This document shows, piece after piece, positions 11,700 through 45,400 of a stretch of 64,000 nucleotides of DNA (position 1 is its first letter; each line of letters opens with the position of its first letter). The notes under the pieces were generated by a model that saw only the letters and a program-made list of their open reading frames with translations, made no database searches and was not told where the DNA came from. The position numbers were made by a program, and so were the translations under genes. The stretch is from Dugong dugon. Its lineage: Eukaryota > Chordata > Mammalia > Sirenia > Dugongidae. The stretch is from the NCBI GenBank assembly GCA_030035585.1, contig CM057481.1, positions 59,777,128 through 59,841,127 of the forward strand. The letters are read 5' to 3'.

Positions 11700-13417
11700 T
11701 CTGGGAGAGAGGGCCAAAGGAGCGGACTCATGCAATGCCACCATGACCGCGCGGGGTGATGGGGAGCTAGGTCCGGTGTGGGAGGAGCAGGGCCTTGCCA
11801 GAAAGAGGCAGGACAGTCAGCGCTGTCAGAGCCAGGGAGAGAAGTGGGGACTAGGGAGTGCTTGGGAAACAGGATGCGGGTGGAGCCCTCCAGACCTGAG
11901 CCTTCCCCTGCAGAATTCTACTACACCAGGGTGTGAAGGGGCCACACAGGCTGTGCTACACAAACCCGTAATGTCACAGATAAAGAATGAAGCCCCAGAA
12001 GGGACTGATTTGTCCAATACCACACAGGTAATTTGTTGCAGAGCCAGAACTAGAACCTGGGGACTGAGGCTCCCTTTCCTGGGTTCTTTCTCATCTGTCC
12101 TGCTGGGCCCTTTCTCATCTGTCCTGATGGGCCCCCGGCCCAAGAGGCGGAGTGTGAGGCAGGACTGGCTTTCCTGCCTTCCCAGTGTTACCCACCAGCC
12201 CTGCACCTTCCCACACTCCCATACCCAAAGACAGGCCCACAGTAGTGGCTCCTCGAGTGCCCCCCGCCCCCTCCAGGAGACAGGCTTCTCCCAAAGGAAC
12301 TGGGCTCAGCCACAGACAGTGAAACAACAGGAGTAGGCCTTCTCAGTGCTGACACCCCATCTCTTGAGGAGCCCTGGTTAGACTGGAGTCTCAGCACATT
12401 AAGATAAGGGGACTGCTATCATTTGAGGGAATCAAAAGAATAGGAGAAAGAAAATTCAAGACAACCCCCTGGGCTCAGCTCTGTGCCCACTGCTGCCCCA
12501 TACTCGGGTTGCTCCAACACCTGTGCCTGGCCAGAGCTCCTATCAGCTTCTACAGCCTGCAGCGCACTCCTTGACCTTCACCTGCCCTCTCCTCATGCTG
12601 GCCTAGGGGGAACTTGGGTCAATCTTTGTCTCTTGTTCCTTCAGTCCCTGACTCACCCCACCCCTGAGCCTGTTCTCTCCCCAGCAAGGGGGGCCATGGA
12701 CTTTTGCCCCAGAGCTGGAGGCTGTACCCCAGCCAGCCCCCTGAGGGGTGGGCCCTGGGTTGGAGGAAGGGGCACAGAAGGTGGGTATGTTGGGTGCGGG
12801 GGTGGGGGGGGGAAGTTCTCAGAGAAGAGAGGTGACGACCGCCCAGAGAAGGCACTGGGCCTACCAGCAGCCTTCACCCTGGCCATGAAGTCCCTCCACT
12901 TGTCCTATACTCTTGCTGAGCCCTTTCTCTCTAGAACCATCTCTGTCCCCACTTCACCCCCACCGTTTCCCAAGAACCCTCACCTATCTGACTTCCCAGA
13001 CACTTTCGTTAGCGTAATTGAACCTCTCCTCACTTTACAGATAAGGAAGCTGAGGCCCAGAGACAGGAAAGGGTGGTCCAGGGTAATTCGGGGGTTAGTT
13101 GCCAAACGGGGCTAGAACCAGGGTCTACTAAATTCCAGACACGCGTTTTTCTGTTTGTGACCTTCCTTTCCCCCTCTCTCTCTCTTCCTACTTTCTCTCC
13201 TTAGATCCCTCCAGGTACTCCTCTAGGAGGAAGGGAGCTAGCGGCCAGGCCAGGAAAATGACAAGGAAATGAGGACACGGGTGGGTGGGCGAGTGAGTGG
13301 GTGGGAGCCTGGGCAGGAGCAGGGAGCGTGGTGAGGGCTGGCACAGGCAGTGGGCACAGACAGGAGGGAAGACACAGAGCTGGACAAAAGAGCTGGGTCC
13401 CCGAAGCCACATGGACA
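11700..13417. other. Spacer between ASB10 and IQCA1L
   Basis: Contains the ASB10 upstream region, MIR fragments (about 11960-12050 and 13010-13110) and otherwise unremarkable GC-rich DNA. Long open frames on plus (for example 12483-13115) are composition artefacts. Confidence 0.5.
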
Positions 13418-13494
13418 TTTATACCTCGACCCACTGGCCCCTTCACCCTGGGCACTGCTCTCGCCCCCGCACCCCACCCCCCCCAGCCTCGCCA

Positions 13495-34970
<21,476 letters not shown>

Positions 34971-36837
34971 GGCCCCCGCTCCTCCTCACACTGCCCTCTG
35001 TGAACAAGCTGATCGTGGAACCATAGAACCCGCATGGTTCTATCCTGACTCCACCCCCGGGCCAGTACAGCCTGACTGTAAATGTTCTGTTCCATTGTAC
35101 CAGTGTTCTAAGACATTGAACAGAGGGCTGAAGGTGCAGGGTGAGGTCCACTTATCTTGGAGACCGTCCTGGAGACTGCACCCAAAGGGAAGGGGGCTAT
35201 GGCTGCAGGCTCTGGGGTAGCAGGCTTGGGGGCTAGGGCACACAATAGGGGTCAAAGAATTGGTCTCTGTTTAAAAGCTTCCCATAAGCCGTCAGACTCT
35301 GGATAAATGTTAGTCCTAAAGGCATTAGTCCAACTGCAACCTTTTCGTTAATTCAGGTCCAACCTCCCTTCACTGTGGTTGACTGTCCTAGGAGGTAGGT
35401 ACGATGTGAGGGAAAAGGGCACTGGATTTCACTGGATTTGCAGTCCGAGGCCTGGGTTCAGGCTCTGGAGTCCCAACCTCCCCCCTCAGAAGTGAGCACA
35501 AGCACACTCGTCTCACTGGGGTCTGCTGAGGACAAGTGAGATGTACCTGTAAGAAAAGTGTGGCAGGTGCCCTCATGGGTTTGGGCTTGTTCTGAGCCAT
35601 CTGTGGGCTGCAGGCTCAGAGGTAATACAGGACAGTCCATCAGCCACAGCCTGACCCTGGTCAGCTGGGGGTGACCTGTTTGACTGTGCAAAGTGTAAGC
35701 TTATGAACAAATATATAAGGACCTGGACCAAGAAGATGGGGTAATGCAGACAGCAGCAAAGAGGACCAAGAGACTAGGTATTCCTGACTTTAAATGTTAT
35801 CTAAATTGCCTGAATATTTTGTTAAAATGCAGATTCTGATTTCAAAGGTATGAGGTGAGGCCCAAGACTCTATTTCTAACAAGCTTCCAGGTGCTGTAAA
35901 TCAAGGTTATCATACCTTGAATAGTGAGAGAAAAACAAAATGGTAGAGTGGGTAAGTCGAGGCTCAGGAGCCAGGTTGCCTGGGCCTGCCCCTTTCTAGC
36001 TGTGCCTGCTGGGGGTAATAGGTTCCCATCTCATGGAGTCTCCTTGCAAGGCTTATATGCGATCCACGTGCAGCACACAGCACTGCACCAAAATGCCAGC
36101 CACTACTAGAAGGCGATGCTTGTTCAGGACATGAAGTTGAAGGTGACAACCACTGGTCTATGCAACTACCAAAGGAATGTCCCACTCTTCAACCACCCCC
36201 TGGGAGCTTGGAGAATTTATGGGTACATGCTTACAACAGAACAGAGGCAGAAAGTGAGAGAATGTGATCAAATGTTATGTGGTTAATCCAGGTGAAGGAC
36301 ATATGTGTGGTCATTGTACTTTGTTGTAATTTGCCTGTAGGTTTGACATTTTTCAAAATAAAGTCGGGAAAAAAATGTTCAGAGTTTTGGGAACATTCCC
36401 AGTTAGTTCTGAAATTAAGGGGAAAGATACCTTCTACGGACCTCAGCTGGCTGTCTGGGAGCTGCCTGGGCCTTGCGTATTGGTACCCTGAAGAAAGGTC
36501 TTTGTAGCCCTGTGCCTAGTACAGTGCCTGCCACACCGGACAAGAGGTGGCATCACAAAGTCACGGACTGTCAGGGCCAAGAGTACTTGGAAGAAGAATT
36601 TCAAGCCCAGGGAAGTCATAATGGAAACAGCTGCATCCAAGCCAGGTCTCAGTCCAGACGTCAGCCCTGCCACAGCAAACTGACCACATGATACACTGTT
36701 CAAGGGACTCACCCAGAGAGCAATTCTTAGAAGTGTGAGTACAGGTTATTGTCCCTCCTGTGTGTGGCAGCCATAAACAGCGACAGACTGTTGCTCTCCC
36801 TTCATAAACCACCACAGTGCACAGGAGCAGTATGCTC
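34971..36837. other. Spacer between IQCA1L and H2BK1
   Basis: Contains the unplaced IQCA1L 5' UTR/promoter, MER5-like pieces (about 35790-35900) and an old L1 tail ending TTTTTCAAAATAAAGTCGGG (about 36230-36372). No coding evidence. Confidence 0.5.
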
Positions 36838-36843
36838 TTTATT
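36838..36843 (-). terminator. H2BK1 poly(A) signal AATAAA
   Basis: Canonical hexamer on the minus strand, 17 bases after the H2BK1 stop. No GGCTCTTTT-type histone stem-loop precedes it, so the message should end by ordinary polyadenylation. Confidence 0.8.
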
Positions 36844-36859
36844 TACGGTCAAGCCTTGC

Positions 36860-37096
36860 TCATTTGGAGCTGATGTACTTGGTGACAGCCTTGGTGCCCT
36901 CGGACACAGCGTGCTTGGCCAGCTCCCCAGGGAGGAGCAGGCGCACAGCCGTTTGCACTTCCCGGGAGGTCAGGGTGGTACGGCTAGAGTACTGGGCCAG
37001 CTGGGTGGCCTCTCTGGCCAGCCGCTCAAACACATCGTTCACAAAGGAGTTCATGATGCTCATGGCCTTGGAAGAGATGCTGATGTCGGGGTGCAC
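36860..37096 (-). CDS. H2BK1: H2BK1 exon 2, histone fold
   Basis: Seventy-eight codons and TGA (36860-36862). Starts [12 protein letters not shown], ends AVTKYISSK. Acceptor CTTCTCCCAG. No disruption is seen anywhere in the fold. Confidence 0.95.
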   Translation of the reverse strand: MHPDISISSKAMSIMNSFVNDVFERLAREATQLAQYSSRTTLTSREVQTAVRLLLPGELAKHAVSEGTKAVTKYISSK

Positions 37097-39288
37097 CTGG
37101 GAGAAGCAGCAGGACCAGTGTGTTAACAAGGGACTCTAACCGACCCCTCAGACCTCCGCCCCTGAGTTGGGGACGAGCTGGAAGCCAGAGGCAGGACTAC
37201 AAGCCTCCTCACCAGCCTCTTCCCAAAGGCCAAGAGACGTGGAAATAGGGATATTTTTTTTTTTACTACTATATCCAGGTGGGAAAAAAAAGTTTCTCCC
37301 AACCCTGAGAGGTGACCATGTTGGTAAGTGCTACAAGCATCTGTATTTAACAAATGGAATCGCTTATGCATGTCTTGCTTTTCACTGGATCTATCTGCAG
37401 TGTTCTGTAGTATGAATCATAACTTATACCACCACTTCTCTCTAATGGGCATTAGGCTTTGCGTCCTGTTTTGTTTCTATTAATTGTTTCTACAGTAAAC
37501 ATACATCCTTGAGAGCTCTTGCATAAGCACACTGAAGGTTAAACTCCTAAAGGGACTGCTGGGTCAAAGGGTCTGTGCAAGTAACTTGGTACATAATTAC
37601 CAATTACTCTCCAAAGAGCACGTTTTTGTAACACATGGGCAGCCCCAGACTAGCAGTTAGGAGACCCAGGTTCTATCTAACTGACATGGAACCACCATGT
37701 GACCTTGAATAAGGCTCCTTCCTCTGGGCCTCAGTCTCCTCGTCTGCCACAAAACTGTCAAACTAGGTGATCTCTAGAAAACCAAAGGATCTTGAAGTGT
37801 GAGGAGACAGACACTGTTAACTGCTTCTCTGCAAACGGGAGATGAGCAATTGTGCAGACATGTATCAGGTTACAGTGGAGATGGAACCAGTACCCCTCTA
37901 CTCCCAGCCCCTCGCTCTTCCCGCCACCCCTGGTTGCCACAGACAGTAAGAAATCTAAGTTGATACAATGTTGTTGTTGAGCGCTGTTGATTCTGACTCA
38001 TAACAACCTCATGTGACAGAGTAGAACTGCCCCATAGGGTTTTCTGGGCTGTACTCTTTTTGGAAGCAGATTGCCAGGTCTTTCTCCCACAGAGCTGCTG
38101 GGTGGGTTCAAACTGCCAACCTTTCGGTTAGCAGCTGAGTGCTTAACATTTGCACCACCAGGGTTCCCTGGTAAAAGGCTGAACCAAAATCCCTTCTGTG
38201 GTCCATACACCCTTGTCCTCAGTGATGGCCAAGTTTTACCCTGCTTGGATAAAGGGCAACTCCCACTAGGATCCAATCCTTGTTCACATCCATTTCTGAG
38301 CCCAAGTTAGGCTAAGCTGCAGGGCTCAGTAGCACCCACTCCTGCCCTCCTCTCCTGACAGATGAGTCTGTCCTCTGTGGCTGCCCTTTGACTAGCGTGC
38401 CACTCACTACTAGGCCTACCCCACCCCTCACACCACCAAAGCAACTCGAGAGACTCAGGCTGTCAATTCAAACTGCTAATGGGACTCAGACTGGAGACCG
38501 AGGTCCCACCTGCGATCTAGCCTAACAAGCGGTGAGAACCTGAGGATGGCAGCAGAGTGGTTCTGCCCCCTCTCAGACCTACCCTGCTGCAAGGCAGTAG
38601 CTGATGATCTGGGCCCCAGACACACTGGCTGTTAGATACCCATCCATGCCCCTAAGGTTCGTCAGTGCACTGAGTCCCAAGAGTGGGTGCTTCTCTGGCT
38701 GGGAAGACACACAAATGGAGACCCTGGCAGTCAGCTGCTTCAAGAGGGACAGGCAAGGCATGCCATCAGGGCATGTGACTGGGTCAAGCCTAAGGCTCTG
38801 TGGCCCTCAAGGCCTTCATCCATGGGCCGTCTGCCTAGCGGGCCTCCCCCTGCACCCCCCTGCCCCCATCTTGTCTGTACCAGGCTGGCTCTTTCCCATG
38901 GTTCCACCTAATATTCTACACAATATTCGCATCTGCTCAAAAGCCCTTTAAACTTCTGGCTGGCGGTGGTAGCAGGGAGCATGTTTTCAATGCCTCCTGC
39001 ATATATCACAGTGCTCAACAGATACTGAGGTGCAGAGGCCTCCAGATCATCTAACCCCTCAAAAGAGGTGGGCAGTGCCTGAAGCCACTGCCTCGGTACC
39101 AGGACTCCAGTTCAGTGCCCTTTCATCCCCCCATGCACTCTTGCTCCCTCTCTCACCTGCTTGAGCACCTTGTAGATATACACTGAGTAGTTTTCTTTGC
39201 GCCGGCTACGCTTTTTGGACTTCTTATCCCCAGAACTACGGCCCCTTTGGCCCCCAGCTTGCTGCTGCTGCCCAAGCTCAGCGTTCAT
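36860..39288 (-). CDS. H2BK1: H2BK1, histone variant H2B.K
   Basis: Two exons (39157-39288, 36860-37096) join in phase 0 at KVLKQ/VHPD to a 122-aa H2B. The tail is atypical: [20 protein letters not shown] and then a basic patch, in place of the PEPAKSAPAPKKG-like canonical tail. The histone fold is complete ([42 protein letters not shown]); the lysine equivalent to H2B K120 is kept. Exchanges against canonical H2B are spread through the fold ([14 protein letters not shown]). An AATAAA 17 bases after the stop and absence of a histone stem-loop indicate a polyadenylated, replication-independent histone. Its position between IQCA1L and ABCF2 matches human H2BK1. Confidence 0.93.
37970..38172 (-). 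repeat. AfroSINE in the H2BK1 intron
   Basis: Reverse copy: TTGATTCTGACTCATAACAA tail and GCACCACCAGGGTTCCCTGG head. The rest of the 2.06 kb intron (37097-39156) has an old L1 piece (about 37350-37640) and nothing coding. Confidence 0.85.
39157..39288 (-). CDS. H2BK1: H2BK1 exon 1, tail and alpha-N/alpha-1 start
   Basis: Forty-four codons ending [13 protein letters not shown] at donor GTGAGA. Gln/Gly/Ser-rich, then [11 protein letters not shown] as the DNA-contacting basic patch. A TATA-like box lies about 50 bases upstream of the ATG. Confidence 0.93.
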
Positions 39289-39337
39289 TCTCCGTCTCCA
39301 GCTCCTCCTTGCAGCCCCCTCCCACTCCTCGGAGCCA

Positions 39338-39343
39338 CTTATA
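39338..39343 (-). promoter_or_regulatory. TATA-like box of H2BK1
   Basis: CATATAAGTGG on the minus strand, 50 bases upstream of the ATG. A start site about 28 bases downstream would leave a 5' UTR of only about 20 bases. Two E-boxes sit just upstream, at 39362-39367 and 39382-39387. Confidence 0.5.
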
Positions 39344-39361
39344 TGAAGCCAGCTGCCCCAC

Positions 39362-39387
39362 CAGGTGTGGCTGGGGGCCAGCACCTG
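39362..39387. promoter_or_regulatory. Paired E-boxes upstream of H2BK1
   Basis: CAGGTG at 39362-39367 and CACCTG at 39382-39387, twenty bases apart and inverted, roughly 20-45 bases beyond the TATA-like box. CANNTG sites at this spacing are known in oocyte-specific promoters bound by FIGLA with TCF partners; use here is inference. Confidence 0.35.
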
Positions 39388-39389
39388 GG

Positions 39390-41755
39390 TTGGAAGGGTG
39401 GGAGGGGCGGGGCCTGGCTCAACCCCACCCAGAGCTCCCAGTTCAATCTTGAAAGCACTTGCTCCTTCCTCTCTCCAGGTAATTTCCTGTTTCGGAGTAA
39501 GAATCCTTCACCAGCCCCTGCCCCACCTAGCTAGGTATTTACAAACTTCTTAAAGTTCACATACCACCACCAAACCGCCAACACACAGACGGATTACTGA
39601 GCACCCACTGTCTCAGATGGCTCCATGTGCTGTGGAGGCATGGAAGAAACACAAGGCCCCACAGAGCCCTACCATATCACTGAAGAGATCAGACTGATTC
39701 CCACCAATTAAAAGAGAAAAAACTAACGTGTGGGGATGGTTAGTAAATGGAGGAAGAGCTCAAAAAACAGCAACGAGCAAGGGCTGGAGTAGCCAAAGAA
39801 GGCTCCGCTGAGAAGTGGGCAAAGGGCGGATAGCAGGGAACGAGGGTAGATGGGGAAGAGTCTGGCAGGGAAGGGATTTAGGATGAAATGAAAGAAGCTG
39901 GAAGAGAAAAACAACGGAAGCTCTCCGTAAAAGCAGGTGGGGTGTGTGAAAGCTAAGGCCTTGTTAGATGGAGAACGTTAGTTGTCCCAGCACCTGTGTC
40001 CACGTTCTTGGGGGGCGGCAGGAAGAAAGTATTCAAAATCAAGTGATAGGGTAAGAGTCCAAAAAGACTAACATCATCTGTAGTGTGAAAACAAGCAGTG
40101 ACTAGCTTGAACAATCCCACCTCATTAAACCCACCTCTTCACCCAGTTCTGAACATCTGGTCCTGTCTTACATGCTAGAAGTTTCAGAGGACTAAAGGGC
40201 TATCCTTAATCCAAAATAAGGAGCTGCTAATTTTAGACATTAGAAGAAATATACTTATATACTTTGTATGCTTTTTAAGCATACTTAAAATTATTGAGAT
40301 CGGCTGATTTTTTTTTTTGGACGAATATGCTGACGAGACCCTCCTTCCACCCCGCTGGACCCTGAAGACCACTTGGCCACTAGCACGTGAGATACGCTAG
40401 TCTGGAGACTCCACAGGCTTTAACGGCGCTCAGAACACCCAAAGACTCACTTCCTGGCTGAAGTAGTGGGAGCTCTCACCTCACTGTTTCTGTGACCCCA
40501 GCAGCTCACTTTTCAGCCCCATTTTCCTGAACTAGGTCTCTGAATATTCAGGACTTACGGAGGCCATTTTGCTCCAGGCCCCACTTACCTGGAAAAAGGA
40601 AGAAAGCAGCAAAGCCAGGCAACTCCAGGGCCAGCGGGAGCAGAGGAGTTGTCACCCCTCCATCAGACTTGGGCTGTCTTGGTCTCAGCTGTGGCCCATC
40701 ACCGGAAGTCTCTTACTGTTCCCTCTGCCTAGGGCAACTCTTGGACTTCATGACCAGCTGAGATCCCACTCATCTTTCAAGTTGGAATCCAATCCTGGCT
40801 CTCTATGCTTCCTCCTCTTTCGATTACTTCTGTGGGTCCTACCATCATAATCTAGCATCTGGTTCATGTCCTTTCTATGTCCTGTTCTCTAGCCTTGTTG
40901 AGTTCCTTGGGGGTTTGGACACCCTGGGACTTTTGGACAATTGTAGGGGTACTACCCAGTACTGAACAGTCATGACTAGGGTGTCTGCTGAGGTGTGGGA
41001 GGTGAAGAGTGCTAACTGGTATGCCTGACAGCACAAAGGTTGGATGTACTGTTCAAGTTCAAAAAGAACCAGACAAACTGTGCAGAGCCCTGGCCTGGAA
41101 GGAAATTGGGCAGTGCTAATGAAAATTAAGGCTGTAAACAGGTCAAATAATTAAACTGCCAGTATCCTACCAAAAACAGTGGTTCACAAACTTCTGTTTG
41201 CGTGAAAATGCAGACTCCTGGCCATCCCTGCATCTCTCCCACCAAATGGAACCCCAAGGCCTGGAGCCCAGGGATCTGCCCCTTTAACAGGTGACCGGAA
41301 TGTCATGATCAGGAGAGCCTCAGACCACTGTGCGCACCTGCTCCAGGACAGCGGTTCTCTAAGTGTGGCCTGCCAGCAGCAGCACCATCTGGGACCGTGT
41401 TAGATGTTAATTGCAGGGCCTGCTCCAGACCTGATGAACCAAACACTGAGGCCTAGCAGTCCGTGTCTAACAAGACCTCCAAGTGAGGCTGACCAGGCTG
41501 ATGCTTGTGAACCACTGCCCTAAGAAAATGCAGTTTCAAACTGGCAGATGGGAGAAAGTTCTGGGATTGCTGGGCAATCATCCCATACCCAGCCTTTCAT
41601 CTCCTAGGGACTAGTCTTCAGTCCACATCCATCCCACTGCCTCCTCCTGCCCCAGCCCCTGCTGAGGGGAAGGTGAACATTGGTACTGCAAGCAGGAAGG
41701 GAGTGAACATCCCTGAGACCTGAGAAGGAAGGCAGGGACCATGGCTTCTTCTTTT
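39390..41755. other. Spacer between H2BK1 and ABCF2
   Basis: Mostly unrecognised DNA upstream of H2BK1; MER5-type copies at its right end. No gene-like open frame. Confidence 0.5.
41350..41520 (+). repeat. MER5A DNA transposon
   Basis: GCGGTTCTCTAAGTGTGGCC at the left and GCTTGTGAACCACTGCCCTA at the right form the inverted ends; the middle reads TCCAGACCTGATGAACCAAA. Another MER5-like piece lies at about 41170-41340. Confidence 0.75.
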
Positions 41756-41761
41756 TTTATT
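41756..41761 (-). terminator. ABCF2 poly(A) signal AATAAA
   Basis: Minus-strand AATAAA followed by an A-run, about 520 bases after the stop; gives a 3' UTR of about 540 bases. Confidence 0.6.
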
Positions 41762-42278
41762 GGACACTTTGTAGATGTCACGCAGGTCTAGAAGTTACAC
41801 TGTTAAATAATTATTTAAAAATCGACCAGGACTAAAGCCCTGGTCCAGAGCTCCAAACCAGAAGCAGAAAGGAATGGGGGTGGTGGGGCTGGGGGTTTTC
41901 CTCCAACATCACCAAAACCCAGAAAACAAGGATCCTAAGCTCCTTCACGGGCCAAATCCAGGGCTTGGCCCCGGGGCTAACCCTCAGGTGCCTCTGGCTA
42001 CATCACTATCCAGGTACGGTGACCAGTCAGGCTGGAAGGAAGAGCCAGCTGAACCCAGACATGGACAAAAGTAACTAGGAGAAGAACAGGAAACGGACAG
42101 GTACTGTCCAGCTGTAGATAAGAGTGCAGCTAAGGCAGGTTGAGAGGCAGGGGAGAGCCTGGGGAGCAGTACTGCAGCAATGCAGGAGTGTAGCCCTGGG
42201 GTCCCATCCTGAGCGGCTAATCAGGGTAGAAGCTGTTAGTCCCCAGTGGAGCTCCTGGCCGAAGCCTGGGCAGAGGGC

Positions 42279-42416
42279 TCACACATTGTGGGTCCTCTTG
42301 GTGAGCTGGGGCTCCTCGTCCACCAGCTTGGACTTGAGGTGCTCCTTGTAGGCCAGGATGTCTCCAGGCCACTTGGTGATTGTCTGCTTCTCACAGACCC
42401 AAATTTCCTGTGCCAC
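42279..42416 (-). CDS. ABCF2: ABCF2 last exon and stop
   Basis: Forty-five codons, [20 protein letters not shown] to [11 protein letters not shown] at 42279-42281. The C-terminus THNV matches human. Confidence 0.96.
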
Positions 42417-45400
42417 CTGAAAGCAAAACCAGATACTCAATCCTGGCCAGCCCACCCTCACCAAACCCTACCCAAAAGACTGTTTTGAGGGGACTCCAGG
42501 ACAGGCCCCACCAGCCTTCTCCCGGGTGCTTTCTGCGGGGTCCCCCTGGCCAGGCTCCTCACCTGCTGAATGAGTCTGAAATCGTGGCTGACCAGCATCA
42601 TGCCACCCTCAAATTCATTGATAGCATCGGCCAGAGCGTCGATGGTCTCAATGTCCAGGTGATTGGTGGGCTCGTCCAGAAAGAGCAGGTGTGGGTTCTG
42701 CCAGGCCAGCCAGGCCAGGCACACACGACACTTCTGTCCATCAGACAAGTTACGGATCGGGCTCACCTGGAGACCCATGGCAAACATGTAATCACAGGAA
42801 ACAATGCACCTAGCTCCTCTTCACCCAACTCCTCCATTAGCATCACTGCCACTTTACAAAGAGGGAGGCGCAAAAAGGCCCAAGACCACAGAGCACGTTG
42901 GAGGTGCAGCTACTCATTTCCCAACCCCTAAGCCTGAAAGGGAAACCTGAAGCCCTTGTCATCACCAAGAACATATCCCCTTCCCCTGGCACATAAATTT
43001 GAATAAACTGGACCAACCCAGCGATCTGCAGTTCCAGACGGGGATCCAGAAATTTTCTAGGCTTCAGTTTCCCTTGCCTATAAGCACTGTGACTCATCCT
43101 GCGTTCTGCTCTCCTGACTGGAACACTCCTAAAGCCTGACAGCGAGGGGATGTCAGAGGCTAGCACGTCCACCCTTGCCCCTCCCGTGTAACAGGACCTC
43201 GGTGCTGCACTGCATAACCACCCACATGAGCCTAGGACTTGGAGACTCCCCTTGATCCCAGAAAAGCTGTCTAGAGCTAATCCTGAATGCCTCTTCCCTC
43301 CCACTTCTATCGTAATAGAAAAAGGAGACGAAGCAGAACATCCTAGGGACTGCAGTCAGTCAAAGGGAGACTTCTGAGGTAGCTTCCAAACCTGAATTGC
43401 CAAGATGGTGTCCCATGACCCATCATGTCAAGGTCCCCCGATTATCTGAGGTTCTGCCCCACATCCTGTCCACTGACCTGCTGTTTCCCAGTGAGACCAT
43501 ATCGCCCAATGATCTTCCTCATTTCTTCCTTCTCCTTAATCTCTGGGTAGCACTTCATCATGTACTCCAAGGGAGACAGGTCTAAGTCCAGCTGCTCTTG
43601 TAAATGCTGCAGAAAAAATGGAACCCACCCACATGTGACAGCTGTCCTGCTACACCAAAGGAAGCCTGCTCTGCTACCCGCTAGGCATTCTCTACTTCTA
43701 CCCCAGGGCTTAAGCTCTGGTGGCGCAGTGCTGCTAACCAAAAGGTTGGCAGTTCAAACCCACCAGCTGCTTTGAGGGAGAAAGATGTGGCAGACTGTTT
43801 CTGTAAAGATTACAGCCTTGGACTCCCTACGGTGCAGTTCTGCTCTGTCTTATAGGGCTGCTCTGAGTCAGAATTGTCTCAGTGGCAATGGGTTTACCCC
43901 AGGGATTGCTGCCTCCTCACTGTGGTGACCCCAGGGTTCTCCAGGCACCTGTTCAGAATTCGAGAAGCAGGTAGGAGCTGACTAGGCTGGGGTTCCTTTG
44001 GGGGGCTGGGGCTTGGCCAGATACAGCCCCTCTCCTACACCCTGGAGACCTCCCAAACTCCATACCTGATGGTAACGCCCTATCTTGACATGAGAGTGTT
44101 TTCGGATCATTCCATCTGTGGGTAGTAGCTAGAAAAAAAAAGGAGCAAGTGGACACCTAAGCACACACAAAAAGAAACCCATTCAGAAGAGACATAGGCA
44201 GAGTGGGGAAACAAACACATGTACATTCTGAACAAGACTCATACAACTTCCTGAACAGAATACACATCACCAATCACAGACTATTGTCTGGGCCACTCTA
44301 AAAATACACAGGAAAACACACCAAAACAGATGTTCTCCCAGAGACAGAGATACAAATTATATAAGTCATTAAATAGTTATTAAATATCTATTAGAGAATG
44401 CACAAGGAGCCCTGGTGGTGCAATGGTTAAGCGCTTGGCTGCTAACTGAAAGGTCAGCAGTTCAAACCCACCAGTGGCTTCGTAGGAGAAAAGACCTGGC
44501 AATCTGCTCCCAAAAAGATTATAGCCTAGGAAATCCTCTGGGGATGTTCTACTCTGTCATACAAGGTCACTATGAGTTGGAATCAAATTAACAGCACCTA
44601 ACAACAAGAGAATGCACTATGCTGTACAACAGAAGACCTGGATATAAGCATGCTTTACATAGTTTCTATAGTAAACATTTATCTGTAAATGTACAGATAT
44701 TCCTGTATTCTGAGTGATCTAACTGAACACACAGAAAAATGCTGACACACACGCACGTACATGCACTCTCTCACACAGAGTATCTCAATTTTTCTCGCAA
44801 GGCAAGAACAGCCCTAAGCCTTAGCCCAGCTGCCACATTCCCTCTCACCCCCACCTGTCCCCACCCCCACCTCTTCCAGGTGATGGCTCTCCACCAGGGC
44901 ACTCAGGCCCTCCAAGAGCAGTGGCCCCTGCATGATCTCCCTTTCTTTGGACAAAGCAAGCACCTACTTTTGGAAGTAATCAAACCCCAACTTGGCACCA
45001 TACCTCTCCAGTCAGCAGCTTCAAAAGTGTTGACTTCCCTGCTCCGTTGGGCCCTACCAGAGCCACTCGTGTGTCGAGGTCAATACCAAACTCTAGGTTG
45101 TTGTAGATGCAAGGCTGCGGTGGGCAGTAAGAGAGAGACATGGACTTGATGCTAGAATACTGATCTACTCGGCTTGGCAGACCAGCCTCAAACCCTGGTC
45201 ACTGCTGGAGGTAGTGGTGGTGATAGTGAATGAGGGAGGCAGCTCGAATGGCAGACTCCACCCATGAGCTCCACCCGCCACCTCAGCTGAGCAGTTGTCA
45301 TTCCAAACACTTGGAAACGGACCAGTGTGAGTGTCCGGACAAGGCACCCCTGGTGCCATGTCTGAAAAATTGCCCTCATCACATAAGGATTAGTAGGTGT

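Noticed and set aside
36860-37129. H2B as a processed pseudogene or orphan fragment
   Set aside because: The missing tail is present as an in-phase exon 2 kb upstream; the frame is intact and introns exclude retroposition.
44404-44475. SINE heads as tRNA genes
   Set aside because: A/B-box-like sequence is present, but the fold lacks a full cloverleaf and each is joined to a SINE body and tail.
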